Source of the DNA: Paenibacillus timonensis
Lineage (GTDB): Bacteria > Bacillota > Bacilli > Paenibacillales > Paenibacillaceae
Reading direction: 5' to 3'
NCBI RefSeq assembly: GCF_022427145.1
Contig: NZ_JAKSXN010000060.1
Location: 1-32,658, forward strand
Length of the DNA: 32,658 bases
Shown here: piece by piece, positions 15,666-23,258 of the stretch
How positions within the stretch are numbered: position 1 is the first letter of the stretch
Layout of the letters: each line of letters opens with the position of its first letter
Notes under the pieces: generated by a model
Database searches by the model: none
Told to the model about the DNA's origin: nothing
What the model saw: the letters and a program-made list of their open reading frames with translations, nothing else
Position numbers and translations under genes: made by a program

Positions 15666-18041
15666 TTGAGGACAATAAAACGCTTGGCTTTATGTTCCAT
15701 TATCCTGGTTATCGTACTGGCAGCCGGCATCGCGGGTATCGCGGAAACGGCTTTTGGTGCAGCCGCCCGCAAAGCCATCGCCACGGAAGTCGTCGGCGAG
15801 GTTTATGTGGCGAAAAGCGGAGGTACGAAGGAACTACGCGTATTTGACGGAATGACCTTCGAGGAAGGAGATCTGATCCATGTCGGAAAAGGCGGAAGCT
15901 TAACGCTCCGGGTCTCCGACCGTGACGATGAGATCGTTCTCGGCGAGAATTGGAGCGGTACGTTGTCCAAGCTGCGGAAGAACGCTTCCGGTGGAACCGA
16001 GACGGCTTTCCATACCTGGTCGGGTTCGATGATGAACAGCGTCCAGGATCTTGCCGGAACGCACGGCTCTTACCAGGTCGAGACGCCGACAACCGAAATG
16101 GGCGTTCAAGGGACCCACTTCATGGTCGCCGTCGATCCGGTTCTCGGTTCGACGTATGCCGCCGTATTGTCCGGAAGAGTCGCCGTATCGCCAATGGCGC
16201 CCGGATCCATCGGCGAATCGGGCGGGGGGAATGGATCGGGCGGTATGATCGTGCTGCCGGCACAGCAAATCGAGATGTTGCCCCAATCCTCGCCCGCCAA
16301 CACCGTGATCGACCCCCAGCAGTTGATCCCCCTGTCTGCCAATTCGGTCCTGGCCAGCCTGATCGAATCGACAGGTAAAATCGATCAAGAGCTTCAGCAG
16401 CAGGTCTCAACCCCGGCGGGGCAAACGCCTCTCTCCTCCGATTACTATCAAGATTCCATCCAGCGGATTATTAATCAATCGAACGGCCTGTTGTCCCAAC
16501 AAGAGATCCAAAGCCTGCTGGATCAAGCCCATCCAAACGGCGGAGCCCCTTCTTCTTATGCTCCGTTCCGGCCGGTGACCGCCCCGGCGAATCCTTTAGC
16601 CAACGATCCGGAGTATGTGAAGCGGCAGGAACAGTTGGCGGAGGCGAAAGCCAAGCAACAGCAACAGATTGCTGCGAAAGAGGAAAAGAAACTCGCCATC
16701 ATCAATTCAAACCAGACGCTGATTCAGCAGATCCAGCAGCAAGCCGAAGAACTAAGGCAACAAAACGAGCGGAAGGCGCAGGAAAAAATGCAAGAAGCTA
16801 TCGATCGGTACTTGTCCGACCTGGCTGAAGCGCAAAGAAATGCGCTTGAAGATCGCATTCAGCAGAAAGAAGCGGAAAAGATCCGGCAGCAGCAAGGGAC
16901 GAAGAATCCCGGCACCAAGAATCCTCCCGACACGAAGCAGCCCTCCGACGGAAGCTCGGGCGGAGGAAGCTCGGGCGGAAATTCTCCCGGACCGGTCCTG
17001 CTCGCAACCTCTACGACGGTCCAAGTCAGTCCCGCCTCGATCTATGCAGGCGAACCTTTCGTCTTGACTGCCCGCGTGACGATCTCCCAAACGGAACGCC
17101 CCGTACCGGACGGCACATCCGTAGCCTTCCGGATGGGGACGCAAACGATCGCTACGGCGTCAACGCTTAACGGCGTAGCCACCGCCAGCATTTCATCCGA
17201 AGAAAGCTTCGCGAAGCTTAACGCCGGGGACTACAGTGTCAGCGCACTAACCGCCGGAACGTCAACGACGCAAGCCAGCACGTCCTTCCCGGCCGTGCTG
17301 AAGGTCAACAAGGGGGAGACCACGACGGCAGTTACGACACCTCACCGGGAAGTCATGATCGGCGAAACGATTCCGTTTACCGTTCGCGTGACGCCGCCGC
17401 ACGGTTCAACGCCGATCACCGGCGACGTCAAACTGTATGAAGCGGATCGGGAACTCGCAACAGGGCCTCTTGGTGCCGACGGCACCGTGACCTTCAACGT
17501 ACCGATCGAAGGAGAGGCTACGGGAGAACCGCGCACTTATAGAGCGGTGTTCGCCGGAACGGAGAAGCTTGCAGGCAGTGAAGGTACGGTACAGCTGCTC
17601 GTCTCGGAGATGGAACTTCCGGCCTATGCTTTTATGCGAATCGAGCGGATTTCTCCGACGCAGCTTCAAGCGGTCATTTCGCTCGACCGGTTCGCCGGCG
17701 AAATGAAGCTATACGAGGCGGAGCTAGAGATCGCTCACGGCACCGGCTTAGAACTGCAACAGGGCGAAGGAATCACCTATTACAACTCCGGTAAATTCAC
17801 GCCGTCCACGGTGACGGATTCGGTATACGTCAGCGATGGAGAGTATGACGGGGAAGCGGTTAAAGTTGCGAATTATTCCTTCAGTGTGGAGGGCGGAATC
17901 GCCTTCGAGGGCGAAGAGGTTTTTGCCTTGTTTCCATTCACGATTGTAGATCCGTTATCCAGCGACGGGATCACGGTGATCTCCTGGAGATTTTACGACC
18001 AAGACGGCAATCCGATCGAGGTCCGTACAGAGGAAGAATAA
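15666..18041 (+). CDS. Secreted FecR-domain protein with coiled coil and Ig-like domains
   Basis: A 791-residue exported protein. A signal peptide spans about 1-32 (LALCSIILVIVLAAGIAGIA, cleavage near AFGAA). A FecR domain follows at about 38-175 (VVGEVYVAKSGG, FEEGDLIHVGKGGSLTLRV, VETPTTEMGVQGTHFMV, LSGRVAV). A Gln/Glu/Lys-rich helical stretch lies at about 313-410, probably coiled coil, then a Pro/Gly/Ser linker (411-443) and two Ig-like domains (about 448-547 and 551-648). The last part (650-791) resembles a cohesin-like beta fold but I do not recognise it firmly. The start codon is TTG at 15666 with AGGGGAT upstream. No ECF sigma factor gene adjoins it, so this is not a Fec signalling pair; the FecR fold probably serves as a surface ligand or assembly module. 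It is cotranscribed with the NHL/stalk gene 41 bp downstream. Confidence 0.88.
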   Translation: MRTIKRLALCSIILVIVLAAGIAGIAETAFGAAARKAIATEVVGEVYVAKSGGTKELRVFDGMTFEEGDLIHVGKGGSLTLRVSDRDDEIVLGENWSGTLSKLRKNASGGTETAFHTWSGSMMNSVQDLAGTHGSYQVETPTTEMGVQGTHFMVAVDPVLGSTYAAVLSGRVAVSPMAPGSIGESGGGNGSGGMIVLPAQQIEMLPQSSPANTVIDPQQLIPLSANSVLASLIESTGKIDQELQQQVSTPAGQTPLSSDYYQDSIQRIINQSNGLLSQQEIQSLLDQAHPNGGAPSSYAPFRPVTAPANPLANDPEYVKRQEQLAEAKAKQQQQIAAKEEKKLAIINSNQTLIQQIQQQAEELRQQNERKAQEKMQEAIDRYLSDLAEAQRNALEDRIQQKEAEKIRQQQGTKNPGTKNPPDTKQPSDGSSGGGSSGGNSPGPVLLATSTTVQVSPASIYAGEPFVLTARVTISQTERPVPDGTSVAFRMGTQTIATASTLNGVATASISSEESFAKLNAGDYSVSALTAGTSTTQASTSFPAVLKVNKGETTTAVTTPHREVMIGETIPFTVRVTPPHGSTPITGDVKLYEADRELATGPLGADGTVTFNVPIEGEATGEPRTYRAVFAGTEKLAGSEGTVQLLVSEMELPAYAFMRIERISPTQLQAVISLDRFAGEMKLYEAELEIAHGTGLELQQGEGITYYNSGKFTPSTVTDSVYVSDGEYDGEAVKVANYSFSVEGGIAFEGEEVFALFPFTIVDPLSSDGITVISWRFYDQDGNPIEVRTEEE

Positions 18042-18082
18042 GCGAGCAGGCAAGCCCAATTCCTAAAGAATAAGGAGAACTT

Positions 18083-19642
18083 ATGAAAATCTATCGAGCA
18101 TTTGGCGTCTGCGGGTTGGCGGGCGCCTTGATATGGGGAAGCGTCCTCCCCGCCAGCGCGGCGATCGATTCGCCGGAGGGCAGACCGCTGATCGAAACAA
18201 AGGATGCGGCCGGCAGCGGCGAATACGAGGAATGGAACGGGGCCGCGGGTGAGGCGGCGTTCCGCCATCCCGCCGCGTTGCTCGCGTTGCCGGACGGATC
18301 GGTGCTGGTATCCGATACGGACAATCATCGGATTCGCATCGTTCGAAACGATCGCGCAGCCGTTTACGCCGGAACGGAATGGAATCTTCTGACGGGGGAC
18401 GGAGGACACCCGCTGGGAGCCTACGCCGACGGCCCAGCCGACACCAGCTTCTTCTCGAGCCCTTTGGGGATCGCTTCCGACGCCAAAGGAAACGTGTATG
18501 TGGCAGACCAGGGAAACCATGCCGTCCGCAAAATCTCGCCGGACGGCACCGTATCCACTCTTGCCGGCAGCGGATTATTAGGGAACGCGGACGGGAAAGG
18601 GAGCGCCGCTTCCTTCTACGCCCCGTCCGACGTCGCTGTTGATCCGGCAGGCAATGTCTATGTCGCCGATACGCTGAACCACGCGATTCGGAAGATCGGC
18701 GCCGACGGCCAAGTGACGACGCTTAACGCTTTGCCGGAGCGGACTGCCGAAATCTTCAGCGGCGTCGTGGAAGGAACCGGCGACTTCCGGGACGGCCCGA
18801 TCGCTGAAGCGCGGTTCAACGAGCCTACCGGGCTGGCGCTCGACGCGAAGGGCAACCTCTACATTAGCGATACCGGCAACCAACGCATCCGCTACATGGA
18901 TTTCGAGGCGGGAACCGTACGTACGATCGCGGGAGGCGGCGAATTGGCTGAGAATAAGCTCTACGTCGAAGGAGCTTATGTCGACGGGCCTGCCGGCGCG
19001 GCTCGATTTTTCAGCCCCCGCGGCATTGCCATTGACGCCGTAGGCGGCGTCTACATCGCGGACAGCCTGAACCATGCCGTTCGCTATCTGAAGGACGGAC
19101 GCGTGACGACGATCGCGGGTCAGGCCGGCGAGCATGGCAACGCCAACGGGATCGACGAGGCGGCGAGGCTGTACCGGCCGTCCGACGTTTCGATCGATAA
19201 GGACGGCGATCTTTACGTGGCGGATACGTTCAACAACAAAGTACGCAAGATCGAGTTCTACGCGTTGCCGAGCGGTTGGCAAGCAAACGGGACGATCCGC
19301 GTCCTTCATAATCAACAGGAAATCAAGTTAGCCACGCCTCCGGCGTTGAAGGACGGCCGGGTCATGCTGCCGGTGCGCGCCGTAGCGGAGACGCTCGGGT
19401 ATACGGTAACCTACAAGGATGACAAGGTCGCCTTAACAGGGCCTAACGGGAAGTCGGTAACCTTGACGGTCGGCTCTCCCGAGGTAACCTTGGGTACGGC
19501 CCCAGGGACAACCGTACGGTTAGAAGCCTCGCCATATACTCATAAGGGCATCACCTATGTCCCCGTTCGGTTGATTGCCGAGCCTTTAGGCACCGCGGTC
19601 GACTGGCACGCGGAGACCAAGACGTTATTGCTGCGGGACTAA
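18083..19642 (+). CDS. Secreted NHL-repeat beta-propeller with C-terminal stalk (copper amine oxidase N-like) domain
   Basis: A 519-residue exported protein with a signal peptide at 1-27 (IWGSVLPASAA). Six NHL repeats, at about 61-90, 124-152, 178-206, 245-272, 309-336 and 364-391, share the pattern P-x-GIAxDxxGNxYVAD-x-x-NH-x-VRK; six blades would close a propeller. Residues about 402-519 form a stalk/Cu_amine_oxidN1-like domain (MLPVRAVAETLGYTVTY, then YVPVRLIAEPLGTAVDWH), a wall-associated module common in Paenibacillus that does not itself imply copper or oxidase activity. AAGGAG precedes the ATG. It follows the FecR-domain gene on the same transcript and ends at a strong terminator. A role in polysaccharide or protein binding at the cell surface is inferred. 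Confidence 0.92.
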   Translation: MKIYRAFGVCGLAGALIWGSVLPASAAIDSPEGRPLIETKDAAGSGEYEEWNGAAGEAAFRHPAALLALPDGSVLVSDTDNHRIRIVRNDRAAVYAGTEWNLLTGDGGHPLGAYADGPADTSFFSSPLGIASDAKGNVYVADQGNHAVRKISPDGTVSTLAGSGLLGNADGKGSAASFYAPSDVAVDPAGNVYVADTLNHAIRKIGADGQVTTLNALPERTAEIFSGVVEGTGDFRDGPIAEARFNEPTGLALDAKGNLYISDTGNQRIRYMDFEAGTVRTIAGGGELAENKLYVEGAYVDGPAGAARFFSPRGIAIDAVGGVYIADSLNHAVRYLKDGRVTTIAGQAGEHGNANGIDEAARLYRPSDVSIDKDGDLYVADTFNNKVRKIEFYALPSGWQANGTIRVLHNQQEIKLATPPALKDGRVMLPVRAVAETLGYTVTYKDDKVALTGPNGKSVTLTVGSPEVTLGTAPGTTVRLEASPYTHKGITYVPVRLIAEPLGTAVDWHAETKTLLLRD

Positions 19643-19657
19643 TATCCGTCATAAATG

Positions 19658-19709
19658 GACCGGCCCCCATGCCAAGCTTGCGAGGCATGAGGGCCGGTCT
19701 GATTTTTTT
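19658..19709 (+). terminator. Intrinsic terminator of the FecR-NHL operon
   Basis: Stem GACCGGCCC/GGGCCGGTC extended by CATGCC/GGCATG, then GATTTTTTTT. Its U-tract runs into the stop codon of the convergent acetyltransferase gene (TAA at 19709-19711). Confidence 0.9.
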
Positions 19710-20149
19710 TACCTCTTCTCCAAATGAAGGAGCGGATAGGGCCGTCCGGAACCGTCCAGCTCCGACCGTCCGGTCTGCACGAATCCCAATCGGCGATAGA
19801 AGGCGCGTGCGCCGTCATTTTGCTCGTTGACGTCCACTTGCAATGCAGGGCCGATCCGTGCCTCCGCATGTTCGACGAGTCGACGTCCTATGCCTTTCCC
19901 ATGATGATCCGGATGAACAAAAAGCGTTTCGATCTTGGCCCCGTTCAGTCCAATAAACCCGACCGGTTCATCATTCTCGAGATACATCCAAATCTCCGCT
20001 TCTTTCAGCGCTCCGCCTCGTACGAGTTGGCGGTAAAACTGAACATCCTCCTCCGCCAAAAAAGCGTGGGTTTCCCTAACCGCCTTCTCCCAGATCTCCA
20101 CTAGCTTGTCATAATCCTGCTCGTCATGCAGGACGATCATGTGCTGCAC
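19709..20149 (-). CDS. GNAT-family N-acetyltransferase
   Basis: A 146-residue acetyl-CoA-dependent acetyltransferase. The acetyl-CoA-binding motif A is clear: IETLFVHPDHHGKGIGRRLV (Q/R-x-x-G-x-G/A as HGKGIG). Motif B follows in VDVNEQNDGARAFYRRLGFV. The length and pattern resemble YjaB-like enzymes. The start is GTG at 20149, with AGGGG eight bases upstream; the ATG three codons later is too far from that site. A promoter TTGGGC-17-TATAAT lies at 20215-20243, so it is probably transcribed apart from the ABC genes upstream. The acceptor substrate (small molecule or protein) is unknown. Confidence 0.92.
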   Translation of the reverse strand: MQHMIVLHDEQDYDKLVEIWEKAVRETHAFLAEEDVQFYRQLVRGGALKEAEIWMYLENDEPVGFIGLNGAKIETLFVHPDHHGKGIGRRLVEHAEARIGPALQVDVNEQNDGARAFYRRLGFVQTGRSELDGSGRPYPLLHLEKR

Positions 20150-20214
20150 CCAAATTCCCCTCCCGTCATCTACAGACGCTTTAGCACCCCTGCCAAGGCC
20201 TGACTATTTCTCCT

Positions 20215-20243
20215 ATTATACCGTCTATTTTTGATCCGCCCAA
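20215..20243 (-). promoter_or_regulatory. Candidate promoter of the acetyltransferase gene
   Basis: Minus strand TTGGGC (20238-20243), 17-bp spacer, perfect -10 TATAAT (20215-20220). The -35 lies inside the 3' end of the ABC permease gene. Confidence 0.5.
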
Positions 20244-20935
20244 CGCCACCATGCCCATGTCCCGAGATAGCCCGCAAAGCCTACAACGATAAGGATGATG
20301 TAGCTTGCCGGCTCCAGCGGAAACGCCGCCCCGCCGCTTCGCGCCAGCTGAAGAGCCGGGATCGACCAAGGCAGATAGGCGCCAAGCTGCGTCGGTCCCG
20401 TAATCAAAGCGACCATCAGCGTACAGAAGGCAAACGCCATCGGGGCCAGATAACCGCGCGATACGCAGGCGATCAGAACGACCGGGCCGCACAGCAATAG
20501 ATGAAGTCCGGAAATAATCAGCAACTGGAGCAAGTGCTGCAGCATTTGATCCACCGAAAAACCGGGCACTCCCACGATAAAGCCCAATAAGAGGGCAAAG
20601 GCAAAGGTGATCAGAATGATCATCAGACACCCGGCAATCGCCGACGCCGATTTGGCGGCAACGATTTTGCCTCGCGAGACGGGAAGGGCCAGCAAGTCCT
20701 TCATCGTCCGGTCAGTGTATTCGCGGCCAAACGTCCACCCCGCCACCGCGCCAAAGCCGACGATGCCAAACACGCTTGCGAACATAAACGCGACATTCCC
20801 CAAATACGTGGCCCAGTCCCCTTCGCCAACGCGAATCGTCGTAACGAATAAGAAGAACACCAAGGTTCCCCACAACACATAAGATCGGAACAGCTTGATA
20901 TTTTCGGTCCGGATGGCTGTAAGCAACGAATTCAT
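20225..20935 (-). CDS. ABC-2 type transporter permease
   Basis: A 236-residue export permease with about six membrane helices (VLWGTLVFFLFVTTI, LGNVAFMFASVFGIVGFGAV, AIAGCLMIILITFAFALLLG and others). The family-typical block FGREYTDRTMKDLLALPVSR near residue 70 is the cytoplasmic coupling segment of BcrB/lantibiotic-immunity-like permeases. The ATG overlaps the TGA of the ATPase gene by four bases (ATGA), so the two subunits are translationally coupled. Such two-gene exporters often confer resistance to peptide antibiotics or remove signalling peptides, but the substrate cannot be told from sequence here. Regulation is by the TetR gene upstream. Confidence 0.92.
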   Translation of the reverse strand: MNSLLTAIRTENIKLFRSYVLWGTLVFFLFVTTIRVGEGDWATYLGNVAFMFASVFGIVGFGAVAGWTFGREYTDRTMKDLLALPVSRGKIVAAKSASAIAGCLMIILITFAFALLLGFIVGVPGFSVDQMLQHLLQLLIISGLHLLLCGPVVLIACVSRGYLAPMAFAFCTLMVALITGPTQLGAYLPWSIPALQLARSGGAAFPLEPASYIILIVVGFAGYLGTWAWWRWADQK

Positions 20936-21861
20936 ACGTGAACTGCTCCCTTCGCTCCAATCGTTTTCAGAAAATAAGCTTCCAAATCTTCTTCCTCTAC
21001 CTTCAATAAAGCAAGCGGGAGACGCGCATCCGTCAGCAGCTTCGCCACGGTCTCCGGTTGTCGGATGGCGTGTTCATCGGATACCTCCAATCCCCCGTTA
21101 TCGGTCGCCCGGACATGATAACCGCCATTGATCAAAACAGTTCGTGCAGCCTCCGTCTGATCGTAGACCCCGATATAGAGCCGCTTTTGCCGGAGTTGTT
21201 CAAATTCATCCGCTGACAGTTCCTGCAGAAGTACCCCTCGATGAATGATTCCGATTCGGGTGGCGATCTTCGAAATCTCCTCTAAAATATGGCTGGAGAT
21301 AAAGACGGTCACTCCGTGCCGTTCAGCTAGATTACGGAGCAATTCACGGACTTCAACGATTCCGGCCGGATCGAGCGCGTTGGTGGGTTCGTCCAAAATC
21401 AGGATGTCCGGTCGATGCAGCATTGCTTTGGCCAATCCCAGCTTTTGCGCATTGCCGAGCGATAAATGTCTGGCTTGCGTATCCGCATAGTCACTCATTT
21501 GCAGCTTCTCCATGACGGCCTCCACGGCACCCTGATCTCGGATTCCGCGCAGCCTCGCAAACAGCATCAAGTTCTCCCTGACCGTAAATCCGGGATAAGC
21601 CGCCGGTGTCTCCACCAGATAACCGACGCGTTTCCAAAGCGCTTCTCCTCCCTCGGCCAACCTTTTGCCGAAGAGCCTTACCTCTCCCGAGCTAGGCTTG
21701 ATCATGCCGAGCAAACAGCGGATCGTCGTTGTTTTGCCCGCGCCGTTCAGGCCCAGAAACCCATAGATCTCCCCTTTCCTTACCGTAATCGATACATCGT
21801 CAACGACCGTTCGGCTGCCATAACGTTGGGTCAGATGCTCGGTGCGGATGATTTCTTCCAT
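20932..21861 (-). CDS. ABC transporter ATP-binding protein (BcrA/CcmA type)
   Basis: A 309-residue ATPase with Walker A GLNGAGKTT (37-45), signature HLSLGNAQKLGLAKAML (LSxGxxQ), Walker B ILILDEPTNALDP, D-loop and H-loop (VFISSHILEEI). A C-terminal extension of about 90 residues follows, as in drug or bacteriocin exporters. I place the start at the ATG at 21861, preceded by AGGAGG at nine bases; the frame is open upstream to 21951 but this overlaps the tetR 3' end and crosses an operator. It pairs with the permease through an ATGA overlap. Expression is probably repressed by the neighbouring TetR protein, since a matching palindrome sits just upstream. Confidence 0.95.
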   Translation of the reverse strand: MEEIIRTEHLTQRYGSRTVVDDVSITVRKGEIYGFLGLNGAGKTTTIRCLLGMIKPSSGEVRLFGKRLAEGGEALWKRVGYLVETPAAYPGFTVRENLMLFARLRGIRDQGAVEAVMEKLQMSDYADTQARHLSLGNAQKLGLAKAMLHRPDILILDEPTNALDPAGIVEVRELLRNLAERHGVTVFISSHILEEISKIATRIGIIHRGVLLQELSADEFEQLRQKRLYIGVYDQTEAARTVLINGGYHVRATDNGGLEVSDEHAIRQPETVAKLLTDARLPLALLKVEEEDLEAYFLKTIGAKGAVHV

Positions 21862-21903
21862 TGCGGATACCCTCCTCTTATTTGATATGAGCTCCAAATA
21901 TTG

Positions 21904-21921
21904 ATTGAACGTTCGTTGAGT
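21904..21921. promoter_or_regulatory. TetR operator upstream of ABC exporter genes
   Basis: ATTGAACGTTCGTTGAGT, an imperfect palindrome with half-sites TGAACG and CGTTGA around a 2-bp centre. It shares nearly its whole core with 22593-22610. A possible -35 TTGACT (minus strand, 21919-21924) overlaps its edge; no good -10 partner was found. Confidence 0.65.
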
Positions 21922-21938
21922 CAAATAAGCAAAAAAAT

Positions 21939-22571
21939 TTATTCCGCCCACATTTGCGCGTAAAAATCGGCGATCCGCCGCATCTCTTCCTGCCGAAGCA
22001 TCCGGCCATTCATACCTTCCCGGACGACGAGGAACACAATATGGGACAAAAACTGCGAAGCCGCCATCTCAACATCCATGGTTCGTACGCCTCCCCGGTC
22101 AGACAGCTTCGATAAATAATCGGCCAGGGCTTCGAACGGTTGTTTTGTCAGTTCATTTAAGGCATCCTGAAGCTCTTGGCCAAGCAAATTGCGCTCGCGC
22201 ATCAGGATCTGAAAATAAGGCTGATCTTCCTGGATCCGCTGGGTGATCCCCTCGATTAACGGAAGTAAAACCTCCTCTAACTGCGCCCCGCCTTGAAACA
22301 ATTCTCTGAAAAACTCCACAAATTTGGAAATTCTGTCCTCCTGCGCGGTTTGCAGCACCGATTTCAGGATCTCCAACTTGCCCCCGGGAAAATAATGATA
22401 GGTTAACGCCTCCGCCATGCCGATCTCTTTATTTAATTCGCGCATGGAGGTCGCATGATATCCCTTCTCCGCAAACAGCCGTTTGGCGGTATCCAGGATT
22501 TGCTGCCGGCGTTCGGCCGCCTGCAGATCCCGGCTGGTCATTCGGTGGGTTGTTTTTCGCTCGGTTGGCAT
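21939..22571 (-). CDS. TetR/AcrR-family transcriptional regulator
   Basis: A 210-residue repressor. The N-terminal HTH is at about 20-68: QILDTAKRLFAEKGYHATSM, then RELNKEIGMAEALTYHYFPG. The C-terminal helical domain, including a region of repeated acidic helices (LIEGITQRIQEDQPYFQILM), would bind ligand and dimerise. The ATG has AAGGAAGG seven bases upstream. It is the first gene of the cluster, 78 bp upstream of the ATPase start. Palindromes of the same sequence stand before it and before the ABC genes, so it probably represses both and is released by an exporter substrate. Confidence 0.92.
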   Translation of the reverse strand: MPTERKTTHRMTSRDLQAAERRQQILDTAKRLFAEKGYHATSMRELNKEIGMAEALTYHYFPGGKLEILKSVLQTAQEDRISKFVEFFRELFQGGAQLEEVLLPLIEGITQRIQEDQPYFQILMRERNLLGQELQDALNELTKQPFEALADYLSKLSDRGGVRTMDVEMAASQFLSHIVFLVVREGMNGRMLRQEEMRRIADFYAQMWAE

Positions 22572-22592
22572 CGGTAGACCTTCCTTCTTTTC

Positions 22593-22610
22593 ACTAAACG
22601 ATCGTTGAGT
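22593..22610. promoter_or_regulatory. TetR autoregulatory operator
   Basis: ACTAAACGATCGTTGAGT, an 18-bp palindrome with a single asymmetric pair. It lies just downstream of the -10 (22613-22618) of the tetR promoter, over the expected transcription start. Consensus with the other site: T-[AG/C]-AACG-N2-CGTTGAGT. Confidence 0.7.
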
Positions 22611-22612
22611 AA

Positions 22613-22641
22613 ATCATAACCGCTGGATGTGTTGGAGTCAA
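22613..22641 (-). promoter_or_regulatory. SigA-type promoter of the tetR gene
   Basis: Minus strand TTGACT (22636-22641), 17-bp spacer, TATGAT (22613-22618): each box differs from consensus at one base. Confidence 0.75.
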
Positions 22642-22672
22642 GTTGTGCGATACCTTTGCAACGCCGTAAAGT

Positions 22673-22703
22673 AAAAAGCCGTCGAGGCACGGACCTCGAC
22701 AGC
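22673..22703 (-). terminator. Intrinsic terminator of the VOC gene
   Basis: Minus strand GCTGTCGAGG / CCTCGACGGC, a 10-bp stem with one G-U pair and a six-base loop, then TTTTTACTTT. It insulates the VOC gene from the tetR unit. Confidence 0.85.
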
Positions 22704-22709
22704 CTTAGT

Positions 22710-23105
22710 TTACTGTTTGGTAATCATCCACGTGACGCCGAATTTATCGATTACTTCTCCATAATGAGCTCCCCATGGTTGAAGGGCGAACGGATACTTA
22801 CTCTCTCCGCCCTGACTTAAGTTGGCATAGGCCGCCGTGGCTTCCGCCAAATCATCATAAACGATGGAAATGCTAGTGCTGCGATTGTACGAAACGGGCT
22901 CAAATGAATCCGCGAACATTAAGGTGTTCGTCCCAGCTACGTTCACAGCCAGATGCATGACCTTCTCCTTCATCGCCTCAGGTGTTCCCGGCGCCTCCCC
23001 ATAGGTAGCAAGAAATTGAATTTCCCCGCCTAAAGACTCGATGTAAAAATTAGCCTGGCGTCTTGCATCCTCCGACATCAAATAAGCGTAAATTTGGGCT
23101 CCCAT
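22710..23105 (-). CDS. VOC-family (PhnB-like/glyoxalase superfamily) protein
   Basis: A 131-residue protein of the PhnB-like VOC group. The paired beta-alpha-beta units can be seen: YLMSEDARRQANFYIESLGG at the start of the first, SISIVYDDLAEATAAYANL in the second, and the late ALQPWGAHYGEVIDKFGVTW block typical of PhnB-like proteins. The usual VOC metal positions are not clearly conserved, so it may bind rather than turn over a ligand. The ATG is the first start after an in-frame TGA; GGAGGAAGG lies somewhat far upstream (about 12 bases). It is a single-gene unit closed by its own terminator. Biological role unknown. Confidence 0.88.
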   Translation of the reverse strand: MGAQIYAYLMSEDARRQANFYIESLGGEIQFLATYGEAPGTPEAMKEKVMHLAVNVAGTNTLMFADSFEPVSYNRSTSISIVYDDLAEATAAYANLSQGGESKYPFALQPWGAHYGEVIDKFGVTWMITKQ

Positions 23106-23186
23106 TCTAAATCAACAACCTTCCTCCGTAATTTGGTCTTTCTGTAAATGTAGACGAAGGAATGGAGCTGAATTCATCGGTAAAGG

Positions 23187-23232
23187 AAAAAACGGCAGTC
23201 CTCGGACGAAAAGCTCGTCTCTAGGCTACCGT
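23187..23232 (-). terminator. Intrinsic terminator after the SLH-protein gene
   Basis: Minus strand: outer stem ACGGTAG/CTGCCGT, an inner GACGA/TCGTC hairpin, then six T. It lies 27 bp beyond the stop codon of the large surface-protein gene. Confidence 0.75.
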
Positions 23233-23258
23233 TCCATTTTGCGTAGCGATTTTAATGA

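Noticed and set aside
15666..16000. FecR protein as anti-sigma partner of an ECF sigma factor
   Set aside because: No sigma-factor gene or cytosolic anti-sigma segment is present; the protein begins with a signal peptide and is otherwise extracellular.
21862..21951. Longer start for the ABC ATPase at 21951
   Set aside because: The extension runs through the TetR operator and into the tetR stop region; the ATG at 21861 has an AGGAGG site and begins at the normal family position.
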